Shown one piece after another: positions 15,335 through 21,089 of a stretch of 21,089 bases of DNA. Origin of the DNA: Humisphaera sp. (GTDB lineage Bacteria; Planctomycetota; Phycisphaerae; Tepidisphaerales; Tepidisphaeraceae); the NCBI GenBank assembly GCA_025351525.1, contig JANXVV010000160.1, forward strand, positions 1 through 21,089, in the 5' to 3' direction. The position numbers were made by a program, and so were the translations under genes. The stretch's first letter is position 1, and each line of letters starts with the position of its first letter. The notes beneath the pieces are model-generated. The model did not search any database, was not told the DNA's origin, and saw only the letters and a list, made by a program, of their open reading frames with translations.

Positions 15335-15401
15335 GGTGGCATGGGCGTCTCGCCCATGCATTTCTTCGGCGAAAAAGCACGGGCGAGATGCCCATGCCAC
15401 C
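15335..15401. repeat. Family A REPIN-like pair (A2)
   Basis: The left arm (15335-15359) and right arm (15377-15401) are near-perfect inverted copies with GTGG at the outer ends, hairpins CATGGGCG...CGCCCATG, and the 17-base linker ATTTCTTCGGCGAAAAA. Over about 80 bases including flanks it closely matches A1 at 2016-2082 in the same orientation, with only a few differences. Confidence 0.93.
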
Positions 15402-15553
15402 AGTTTTTAAAAACACCCGTCAAAGCCCTTCGGAATTCCGTCGCGAGAACTTCGCGATTTAGCGCCTTCGCGATTCCCCCGGTTTTTTTCTTCCTTCCCA
15501 TGACGCTCTCGAGCGGGGAACCGAATGGTCCAGCACGATGGTCCTGCCAAAAC

Positions 15554-16480
15554 TTACAACTGCGCGGCGTACCCCTTTACCACTCCCTCGAACGGTTGCG
15601 TCTCCCAACCGAAATCATCCTTGAACTTCCGCATGTCGCAGGTGTTGTCTTCCTGGCTCATAATGACCTGATCCCGATTGAACGGCAGCAACGCGGCGGG
15701 GGTGATGGCGGCGATCATCTTCGCATACCACGCGGGCAGCGGTACGACGAGCCGACTTTTCCCCGTGATCGCCTCGGCACAAATGCGGTGCATCTGCGGC
15801 CAGGCGATCACCGTCGGGCCGCCCAGCGGATAAATCTCACCGATCGTTTTGGGGTTTCCCAAGGCTTCGACAAACGCGCGGGCCACATCCTTGACGTACA
15901 CCGGTTGAAGCATCCCCGCGCCACCCAGACCCAGCGCGCCACGACCGAAATAGGGCATGAAGAGGAACGGTGGTTTGCGGCGGCGGGCCCAGCCGGCTTC
16001 CATCTGCATGAATTCACCGGCGGGGCCGTGGATGAGGGAAGGGCGGATGATCGTCCACTCCAATCCACTCGCACGCACATATTCCTCGGCGGCAAACTTG
16101 GTCCTGTGATATTCGCTCATGGCATTCGACCGCGCGCCAAGCGCCGACATCTGCACGTAGCGCTGTATCCCCAAAGCTTTCGCGGCATCGACGACATTTC
16201 GGGTGCCTTCGTAGTGGACGCGCTCGAAGTTGATCCCTTTGGACCGCTTCTCCATGATGATGCCGACGAGATGAATCACCGCGGTGCAACCGGCCATCCC
16301 TGCGCGGAGGGTGGCGGGGTCGAAGAGGCTTCCCTCGACGGAATGCACGCGATCGCCACCGATGGAAATCTTGCGATGATTGGTGAGCGCGTTGACGGAA
16401 TGATCGTGGGCGACAAGTTCTTCAAGAACCGCTGAACCGACGAAACCGCTGCCGCCCGTGACGAAGACTTTTGCCTGCAT
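15554..16480 (-). CDS. NDUFA9-like NAD(P)-binding epimerase/dehydratase family protein
   Basis: The 308-residue protein is an extended/atypical short-chain dehydrogenase related to the complex I NDUFA9-like subgroup. It begins with the nucleotide-binding motif TGGSGFVG at 8-15, has HLVGII at 70-75, MSALGAR at 111-117, and YHRTK with Y124 and K128 in the usual YxxxK place. IIRPSLIHGP follows at 145-153. A quinone- or complex I-assembly-related role is known for NDUFA9 in eukaryotes; bacterial members are poorly defined, so substrate and role are open. AAGGAG with 4-5 bases spacing supports the ATG at 16480. It is divergent from hemC. Confidence 0.85.
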   Translation of the reverse strand: MQAKVFVTGGSGFVGSAVLEELVAHDHSVNALTNHRKISIGGDRVHSVEGSLFDPATLRAGMAGCTAVIHLVGIIMEKRSKGINFERVHYEGTRNVVDAAKALGIQRYVQMSALGARSNAMSEYHRTKFAAEEYVRASGLEWTIIRPSLIHGPAGEFMQMEAGWARRRKPPFLFMPYFGRGALGLGGAGMLQPVYVKDVARAFVEALGNPKTIGEIYPLGGPTVIAWPQMHRICAEAITGKSRLVVPLPAWYAKMIAAITPAALLPFNRDQVIMSQEDNTCDMRKFKDDFGWETQPFEGVVKGYAAQL

Positions 16481-16591
16481 ACTGCTCCTTCTTCAAATCG
16501 ATCGTGTCGCAAGGTACACTATTGAGAAGAGGTGTTGGAATCAATGTTGAAAGCGGTTTTCGGAGATTTGAAAGTGTGACGGGGAAAAATC

Positions 16592-16608
16592 CCGTCCCTC
16601 CGGGACGG
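16592..16608. repeat. Family F palindrome upstream of hemC
   Basis: CCGTCCC, loop TCC, GGGACGG forms a 7-base-pair hairpin followed by CGCTAAAC, resembling the GCTAAA ends of family C. It is a single arm, ending 29 bases before the hemC ATG. It could be a solitary repeat arm or a leader hairpin of hemC. Confidence 0.65.
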
Positions 16609-16637
16609 CGCTAAACGATGCGGATTGTTAAAACTTC

Positions 16638-17603
16638 ATGTCGACTATTTCAAAATTACTTCGACTCGGAACGCGCGGCAGTCTGCTGGCACGAACGCAG
16701 AGCCGGTTGATCGCCACTGAATTGGAGAAGCATCATCCCGGCTTGCAGGTCGAACTGGTGATCATCAAAACCAGCGGCGATCTCATCACGGATAAACCTC
16801 TGCACGATGTCGGAGGCAAGGGATTGTTCACTAAAGAGCTCGAACTGGCACTGTTGGCAAACGAGGTGGATTTCGCGGTGCATAGTTACAAGGATGTTCC
16901 GGTGACCATGCCGTTGGTCGATGCTTCTGAACTGCTTATCACCGCGACTCCCGAGCGCGAAGATGTGCGCGATGTTCTGGCTTTTCGATCATTTCCGGAT
17001 GGACAGTCCCCGCCGCAGCTTCGCGACCTGCCGTCCGGTTTCCGAATCGGCACCGGCAGTTTGCGACGGCGATGTCAGATTCTGCTGCATCGCGCTGATC
17101 TACAGGTCGAACCGATTCGCGGCAACATCGATACGCGACTTCGCAAGCTCGCGGAAGGGCAGTACGACGGAATCGTGCTGGCGATGGCAGGCCTTCGCCG
17201 CACGGGGTTGTTCGATGCCACGCGGATGATTCTTCTGGAACCGAACGAAATGCTACCGTCGCCGGGCCAGGGTGCGTTGGCACTGCAATGTCGTTTGAAA
17301 GATGATTTAACGCGTCAAATTTTGTCGGCGATCCATCGGGCCGATGTTGAAACGTGCGTGGGCTTCGAGCGAGCACTGGTGGCGAGGCTGGAAGGGGATT
17401 GTCATTCCCCGATCGCGGCACTGGCGATGATTCAAGGCGATCAGATTCGTCTTCAGGCGGTGGTAGGCGCGCGAGACGGGGGTTTGCCGGTGATTCGTGC
17501 CGAAGCAACTGGAATGCGGAAGGATGGGGATGCCGTCGCCCGCGACTGTTGGGAACGGTTGGCCGAACAGGGTGTTCAGCAGTTGCTGCGTTCGGACCGA
17601 TAG
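16638..17603 (+). CDS. hemC: Hydroxymethylbilane synthase (porphobilinogen deaminase)
   Basis: The 321-residue cytoplasmic enzyme joins four porphobilinogen molecules into hydroxymethylbilane in tetrapyrrole (heme) synthesis. The family motifs are all present: RLGTRGSLLARTQS near the N-terminus, KTSGD at 44-48, GGKGLFTKELE at 59-69 and HSYKDVP at 82-88, where D86 is the catalytic aspartate. GTGSLRR follows at 138-144, then RGNIDTRL at 161-168 and LEGDCHSPIA at 251-260, where C255 anchors the dipyrromethane cofactor. Length is normal. No good ribosome-binding site precedes the ATG, although the start matches the family. Other hem genes are not adjacent. A family A repeat and about 250 bases separate it from the signalling gene. 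Confidence 0.96.
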   Translation: MSTISKLLRLGTRGSLLARTQSRLIATELEKHHPGLQVELVIIKTSGDLITDKPLHDVGGKGLFTKELELALLANEVDFAVHSYKDVPVTMPLVDASELLITATPEREDVRDVLAFRSFPDGQSPPQLRDLPSGFRIGTGSLRRRCQILLHRADLQVEPIRGNIDTRLRKLAEGQYDGIVLAMAGLRRTGLFDATRMILLEPNEMLPSPGQGALALQCRLKDDLTRQILSAIHRADVETCVGFERALVARLEGDCHSPIAALAMIQGDQIRLQAVVGARDGGLPVIRAEATGMRKDGDAVARDCWERLAEQGVQQLLRSDR

Positions 17604-17673
17604 GCTGCATAGAGCGTTATCAGAACTAATCGCGTTGTCGAACGTATTACGTTGTGAAAGAATGTTTTGAAAC

Positions 17674-17736
17674 GGTGGCATGGGCGTCTCGCCTATGCAG
17701 TCCGCCGAAAGAACATGGGCGAGATGCCCATGCCAC
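17674..17736. repeat. Family A REPIN-like pair (A3)
   Basis: The left arm (17674-17698) and right arm (17713-17736) show GTGG outer ends and the CATGGGCG hairpin, with a shorter 14-base linker that still contains CCGCCGAAAGA. The left arm has one change (CGCCTATG). A T-run follows the right arm, so it may also terminate hemC transcription. Confidence 0.9.
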
Positions 17737-17852
17737 TTTTTTTCTTGTCGATTGTTTAGATTTTGTTTGATTTGTTCTCGCAGGTTCGTTAATAATAAGC
17801 ATTCGCAACCGAATGGGGGCATGCCACCCGGCAAGGTTCACCTAGGATTTTT

Positions 17853-19625
17853 TTGGACGAAGCTCGCTCCAAAGTTCTTATTCTAACAGGCCAATCCAAG
17901 GCAAACGCCCCGCTGATTGCAGCGCTCAAAGGTTTGTCCGATGCCGTGGAGGCCGGTTCCATCGATTTGGCGATCGATGCGCTACGGCACGATCACTTCG
18001 ACGCCATCTTCTCCGACTCCGCCGATTTCCTTCCCCTCGAACGCGCATTGGTCAGCCAGCAAGCCAATTTAATTCTTAACACGATTGGCGAAGGCGTCTG
18101 TATTGTCGACGGCGAGGCACGCTGTAATTGGATGAATAAAAAGATGCAGGCCTGGCCTGCCCGCGTGCATGAAAAAATTCGCCGCACCTGTCAGGAAGCT
18201 TTCAATCTATTTAGTACGCAGGTCTCCCCGCAAACCGCCAACTCGCAAAACGGTCATTCGCACCACGTATCGTCCAACGGCTCCGCTCCATCCGCCGACT
18301 CCTATCCGACTTACTTCGCCCACTCCAAGCGTTACACCCTGAATATCGAAGACCAGCAGTTTCTGGAGATGATCGCGTCGCCCGTCATTGCGCCTGCCGG
18401 GCAGGTGGTGCAGGTGGTGGCCGTCATCTGGGACGCCACGGGCACGCGGCGATTGCAGCAGAAGATCGATGCGATCGACAAAGCCGGCAATGAGCTGGTC
18501 CGTCTGGAAGCGGATGCCCTCAGCAAGCTGAATGTCCAGGAACGGCTAAAGCTGCTCGAAGATAAAATCATCAAATACACCCGCGACTTGATGCACTTCG
18601 ATCATTTCGCCATCCGTCTGCTCGACCGCAAGGCCAACAAATTGGAACTGGTGATTAGCGTCGGTTTGCCGCCCGAGGCCGAAGCGGTCGACCTGTTTTC
18701 ACAGTCCGAAGGCAACGGCATCAGCGGTTTCGTGGCGGCGACGGGTCGCTCGTATATCTGCCCGGATGTGGAGCGCGACCCGCGCTATGTGCTGGGCCTC
18801 GATCAGGCGAAAAGCAGCCTCACGGTTCCGCTGCGGTTGCACGATAAAGTGATCGGCGTGTTCAATATCGAAAGCCGCCAGTGCGCTGCGTTCAACGAGG
18901 ATGACCGTCAATTCGCCGAAATCTTCGGTCGCTATGTGGCGATCGCGCTGAACATCCTTGATCTGATGATTGTCGAGCGCGTCGGCACGGCTCATAAAGT
19001 GGCGGACGATGTTTGTAGTGAAGTCGCCGGGCCGTTGAATGACATCGCTTCCGATGCGACGGCTTTGATGGATGATTACATCGGCAACGATGACCTGCGA
19101 AACAAGCTGTACGCGATTATGGAGAACGTGCAGACCATCCGCCGTAGCCTAAGGCAGGCGGCTGATGGCACGAACAAAACCGTGCTGGGTGCCGGCGATG
19201 TGAAGACCGGAGAAGACCCGATTCTGCGGGGTGCCCGCATTTTGGTCGCCGATGATGAACCGAATCTGCGCACGACGATCAGCGAGATTTTGCGCAAATT
19301 CCATGCCGAAGTAACGGTCGCCGCCAACGGGGCTGAGGCGATCGCGCATATCGAGGGCCAGCCGGAGAATTGCAATTACGAGTTGATTTTGAGCGACATC
19401 AAGATGCCCGATAAAACCGGCTACGATGTTTTCGCCGCCGCCCGCCGCCGGTGTACACAGGTGCCGGTGATTTTGATGACCGGCTTCGGCTACGACCCGA
19501 ACCACAGCATTGTCCGCGCCAGTCAGGAAGGTTTGCAGGCGGTGTTGTTCAAACCGTTCAAGGTCGATCAGCTTCTGACGGAAATCCGCAAGGCTCTTTC
19601 GCAGCGGGCCGCGGCGAGCGTTTGA
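17853..19625 (+). CDS. PAS-GAF-receiver signalling protein with degenerate DHp segment
   Basis: The 590-residue cytoplasmic protein starts at TTG (AGGA 5 bases upstream). Residues 6-65 resemble a receiver with D55 in HFDAIFSDSAD but lack the usual acidic pair. A PAS-like segment (about 72-200) contains a Ser/His-rich insert at 123-150. A helix of about 200-235 leads into a GAF domain (about 235-370). Residues 378-436 resemble a histidine-kinase dimerisation domain, but where HELRTPLN is expected it reads SEVAGPLN, so the phosphorylatable histidine is replaced by S389. No ATPase domain follows. A canonical receiver ends the protein (461-585), with D467/D468, phosphoacceptor D515 in LSDIKMP, T543 and K567. 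It probably receives a phosphate from another kinase and responds to a GAF/PAS signal. It follows hemC, with no obvious functional link. Confidence 0.85.
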   Translation: MDEARSKVLILTGQSKANAPLIAALKGLSDAVEAGSIDLAIDALRHDHFDAIFSDSADFLPLERALVSQQANLILNTIGEGVCIVDGEARCNWMNKKMQAWPARVHEKIRRTCQEAFNLFSTQVSPQTANSQNGHSHHVSSNGSAPSADSYPTYFAHSKRYTLNIEDQQFLEMIASPVIAPAGQVVQVVAVIWDATGTRRLQQKIDAIDKAGNELVRLEADALSKLNVQERLKLLEDKIIKYTRDLMHFDHFAIRLLDRKANKLELVISVGLPPEAEAVDLFSQSEGNGISGFVAATGRSYICPDVERDPRYVLGLDQAKSSLTVPLRLHDKVIGVFNIESRQCAAFNEDDRQFAEIFGRYVAIALNILDLMIVERVGTAHKVADDVCSEVAGPLNDIASDATALMDDYIGNDDLRNKLYAIMENVQTIRRSLRQAADGTNKTVLGAGDVKTGEDPILRGARILVADDEPNLRTTISEILRKFHAEVTVAANGAEAIAHIEGQPENCNYELILSDIKMPDKTGYDVFAAARRRCTQVPVILMTGFGYDPNHSIVRASQEGLQAVLFKPFKVDQLLTEIRKALSQRAAASV

Positions 19626-19635
19626 ATTTTCCCGA

Positions 19636-19718
19636 ATTATTGAGCCGTCTCGCTTGCGAGGCGCTTCTGAACGGTCATCCCGTCAGACACGCCTCGCAAG
19701 CAAGGCCGCTAAACAAAT
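19636..19718. repeat. Family C REPIN-like inverted repeat (C4)
   Basis: This element begins ATTATTGAGCCG and ends CCGCTAAACAAAT, with the hairpin cores CTCGCTTGCGAG and CTCGCAAGC. At about 83 bases it matches the length of C1 and C2. It lies 10 bases past the stop of the receiver protein gene, in front of the FKBP promoter. Confidence 0.9.
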
Positions 19719-19760
19719 AGACGACTGACCCTCCCTGTTTGTGAATACTCCCTTTCCCTG

Positions 19761-19789
19761 TTCACACGCCTTATTCCTTCTGCTATAAC
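19761..19789 (+). promoter_or_regulatory. Sigma70-type promoter of the FKBP gene
   Basis: TTCACA (19761-19766) and TATAAC (19784-19789) each match five of six consensus positions and are separated by exactly 17 bases. Transcription would start near 19796, giving a leader of about 40 bases before the ATG at 19835. This is the clearest promoter in the window. Confidence 0.7.
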
Positions 19790-19834
19790 CCCCTCGTTCC
19801 GTGGACTTCACAGACCCCAAGACAGAGGAAACGC

Positions 19835-20377
19835 ATGTTGAATCGAATCGCTCTCACCACCGCCGTCACGGCTTCGCTGCTCACCTTCGCCCTTCACGCC
19901 CAACCCGCCGACTCCAAACCGGCGACTGAAGCGCCGAAGACTGAAGCGCCGAAAGTGGAGGCGCCCAAGACCGAAATTCCTAAAATTGAAGCCCCGAAGG
20001 AAGACAAAAAGGAAGCCGTGAAAGAAGAAAAGAAAACCGTCACCAAGTCCGGGTTGCAGATCATCGAAGTGGTGAATGGCGACGGTGCCGCCAAGGCCGG
20101 CGATATCGTCTGGGTCCATTACACCGGCACACTGAAGGATGGCAAGAAGTTCGATTCCTCCGAAGGCAAAGAACCGATCCGCTTCCGCCTCGGCAAGGGT
20201 GAAGTCATCAAGGGTTGGGACGAGGGCGTGGCCGGCATGAAGGTCGGTGAAAAGCGCAAACTGGTGATCCCCTCCGATCTCGCCTACGGTGCCGCCGGCA
20301 GCCCGCCGACGATTCCGGGCGGGTCTGAGTTGCACTTCGACGTTGAACTCGTCGGCATGGCCCGCGTTGCGGAATAG
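19835..20377 (+). CDS. Exported FKBP-type peptidyl-prolyl cis-trans isomerase
   Basis: The 180-residue protein has a signal peptide (MLNRIALTTAVTASLLTFALHAQ) and a charged linker of repeated EAPK-type units (about 31-66: TEAPK, TEAPK, VEAPK, TEIPK, IEAPK, then Lys/Glu). A single FKBP domain follows at about 73-178. Expected active-site residues are visible: Y96, F106 and D107 in KKFDSS, V124-I125, W128, Y151 and F168. It should catalyse prolyl isomerisation and help folding in the periplasm, the linker possibly tethering the domain away from the membrane or wall. GAGG at 19825-19828 supports the ATG. The gene is monocistronic, with its own promoter upstream and a family D hairpin downstream. 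Confidence 0.93.
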   Translation: MLNRIALTTAVTASLLTFALHAQPADSKPATEAPKTEAPKVEAPKTEIPKIEAPKEDKKEAVKEEKKTVTKSGLQIIEVVNGDGAAKAGDIVWVHYTGTLKDGKKFDSSEGKEPIRFRLGKGEVIKGWDEGVAGMKVGEKRKLVIPSDLAYGAAGSPPTIPGGSELHFDVELVGMARVAE

Positions 20378-20394
20378 TTGAAGTGATTCATATG

Positions 20395-20475
20395 GCCCGG
20401 CGTTTACGCCGGTGAACCGTTGTGCGACGGAACGTTTTCCGTTTGCGGAAAAGTTCACCGGCGTAAACGCCGGGC
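20395..20475. repeat. Family D inverted repeat pair between convergent genes
   Basis: Perfect 23-base arms at 20395-20417 and 20453-20475 each contain the small palindrome CCGGCGTTTACGCCGG. The spacer holds another hairpin, TTTTCCG (20435-20441) pairing with 20446-20452. The element lies 17 bases past the FKBP stop and 11 bases before the end of the converging EamA gene. It can act as a terminator-like structure for both. Confidence 0.92.
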
Positions 20476-20486
20476 TATTTGAATGA

Positions 20487-20918
20487 TCAATCCCGCAGCG
20501 CCGCCAGATACGCCCCCGCCGCGATCAGCACGATACCGACCCAATTGGTTTTCGACGGTCGTTCCCCCAGAAAAATCACCGCCAGCACCACCGCCAACGG
20601 CACACTCAGCTTGTCGATCGGGCTGGTCTTCGCCACGCCGATCTTGTCGTAGGCGATGAACCCGAACATCCACGATGCCGCCCCCGCGATGCCGGACAGC
20701 ACGATCATGGTGATCGCCTTGCCGTGCAGCGTTTGGAGCTTGCCGCCCATGCCCATGAACATGGCGATGATGAGGCAGAAGAGCATCATCACGATGCTGC
20801 GTACCGCCGTCGCCAGGACGGGCGGGACTTCCTTCATGCCGATCTTGGCGAGGATGCCGACGGTCGAGGCGCACACCGCCGCCATCACCGCAAACGCCAC
20901 GCCTTTGGAGTATTCCAT
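20487..20918 (-). CDS. Small EamA-family (DMT) membrane transporter
   Basis: The 143-residue protein has about five transmembrane segments (roughly 5-26, 34-56, 68-90, 102-118 and 124-140). It ends in the EamA signature region (SPIDKLSVPLAVVLAVIFLGERPS, then a hydrophobic GIVLIAAGAYL). It is a half-size member of the drug/metabolite transporter superfamily and would need to form a dimer. The substrate is unknown. I chose ATG 20918 because the longer open frame to 21032 runs through the family G repeat. No clear ribosome-binding site precedes either start, so this is moderately uncertain. Confidence 0.8.
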   Translation of the reverse strand: MEYSKGVAFAVMAAVCASTVGILAKIGMKEVPPVLATAVRSIVMMLFCLIIAMFMGMGGKLQTLHGKAITMIVLSGIAGAASWMFGFIAYDKIGVAKTSPIDKLSVPLAVVLAVIFLGERPSKTNWVGIVLIAAGAYLAALRD

Positions 20919-20983
20919 GTCGGGGATCGTAGCAGACTCTCTGCTTATAGGAACGGGCTCGAAATAACTTCCGCATGAGGGTC

Positions 20984-21010
20984 GGGTGCCACAGGTCGCG
21001 GTACTCCGAG
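20984..21010 (-). repeat. Family G interspersed repeat, right copy
   Basis: This is the exact reverse complement of 31-57. It lies upstream of the EamA gene, with weaker similarity to the left copy continuing for about 40 bases towards the gene. Beyond it, TGTGCG-TTC-CGCACA (21017-21031) forms a small hairpin. No gene can be assigned in the last 170 bases. Confidence 0.75.
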
Positions 21011-21089
21011 TCGTCATGTGCGTTCCGCACACACACGACGCATGAAAAGCGGGATATCATACGCGCAGCAGGATTTGCCGGAAGTGGCC

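Larger units (their letters stand above)
15201..15553. other. Intergenic region between NDUFA9-like and isomerase-like genes
   Basis: This gap of about 350 bases is the 5' side of the isomerase-like gene and the 3' side of the NDUFA9-like gene, both on the minus strand. It contains an 8-base inverted repeat (15241-15276), a family A pair (A2, 15335-15401) and about 150 further bases. Short open frames in this last part give no recognisable protein. Confidence 0.55.

Noticed and set aside
15050..15400. Minus-strand open frame encoding MAWASRPC...GRDAHAT-like sequence
   Set aside because: It is the translation of family A repeat A2 plus the antisense of the isomerase signal region. Similar repeat-derived frames occur at 1214-2092 and 17647-17841.
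8817..19718. CRISPR array formed by repeated GCTTGCGAG units
   Set aside because: The units are inverted pairs scattered over kilobases, not direct repeats with regular spacers, and there are no cas genes.
31..21010. Composite transposon or island bounded by the inverted family G copies
   Set aside because: The content is ordinary chromosomal (hemC, fliM, FKBP), there is no transposase or integrase, and the bounding repeats belong to a dense field of interspersed repeats.

Overview
The window looks like a chromosomal segment of a moderately GC-rich planctomycete, probably class Phycisphaerae. The main clue is a large exported protein whose N-terminus carries the planctomycete-type LEPR-XLL motif (here FESLEGRTLLS, followed by four fibronectin type III domains). 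Other clues are a DUF2617-like protein, secreted xylose-isomerase-like and sialidase-like proteins, and very many short intergenic palindromic repeats. The species assignment is inference.

Layout. 1-1879: two tandem paralogous outer-membrane polysaccharide-export lipoproteins (Wza/SLBB type). 2227-3825: a class I methyltransferase with a methyltransferase regulatory domain. 3826-4394: a gene-free leader. 4395-7019: the exported FN3 / TIM-barrel-like protein, ending in a strong bidirectional terminator. 7105-11188, all on the minus strand: a DUF2617-like protein, a CPBP intramembrane protease, the flagellar switch protein FliM (GTG start) and an O-methyltransferase. 11567-14073, plus strand: a two-gene operon with a 4-base overlap, encoding a DUF3748 beta-propeller protein and an Asp-box sialidase-like exported protein. 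14241-16480, minus strand: an exported sugar isomerase/epimerase-like protein and an NDUFA9-like NAD(P)-binding protein. 16638-17603: hemC. 17853-19625: a PAS-GAF-receiver signalling protein with a degenerate, histidine-less dimerisation segment. 19835-20377: an exported FKBP prolyl isomerase with a good sigma70-type promoter. 20487-20918, minus strand: a small EamA transporter.

The genes are mostly single, unrelated functions; only the 11567-14073 pair is clearly an operon. The tandem lipoproteins are probably what remains in view of an exopolysaccharide locus, or a stand-alone export pair.

The most striking feature is what fills the intergenic spaces. There are at least seven families of short palindromic repeats. 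Most are organised as two hairpin arms in inverted orientation around a short linker, the architecture of REPINs/BIMEs in other bacteria. Two families share the layout GTGG + 8-bp stem + 3-nt loop, with GTGG at the outer ends. They lie between genes, between converging genes where they may end transcription, and in one case one supplies the start codon of a lipoprotein gene.
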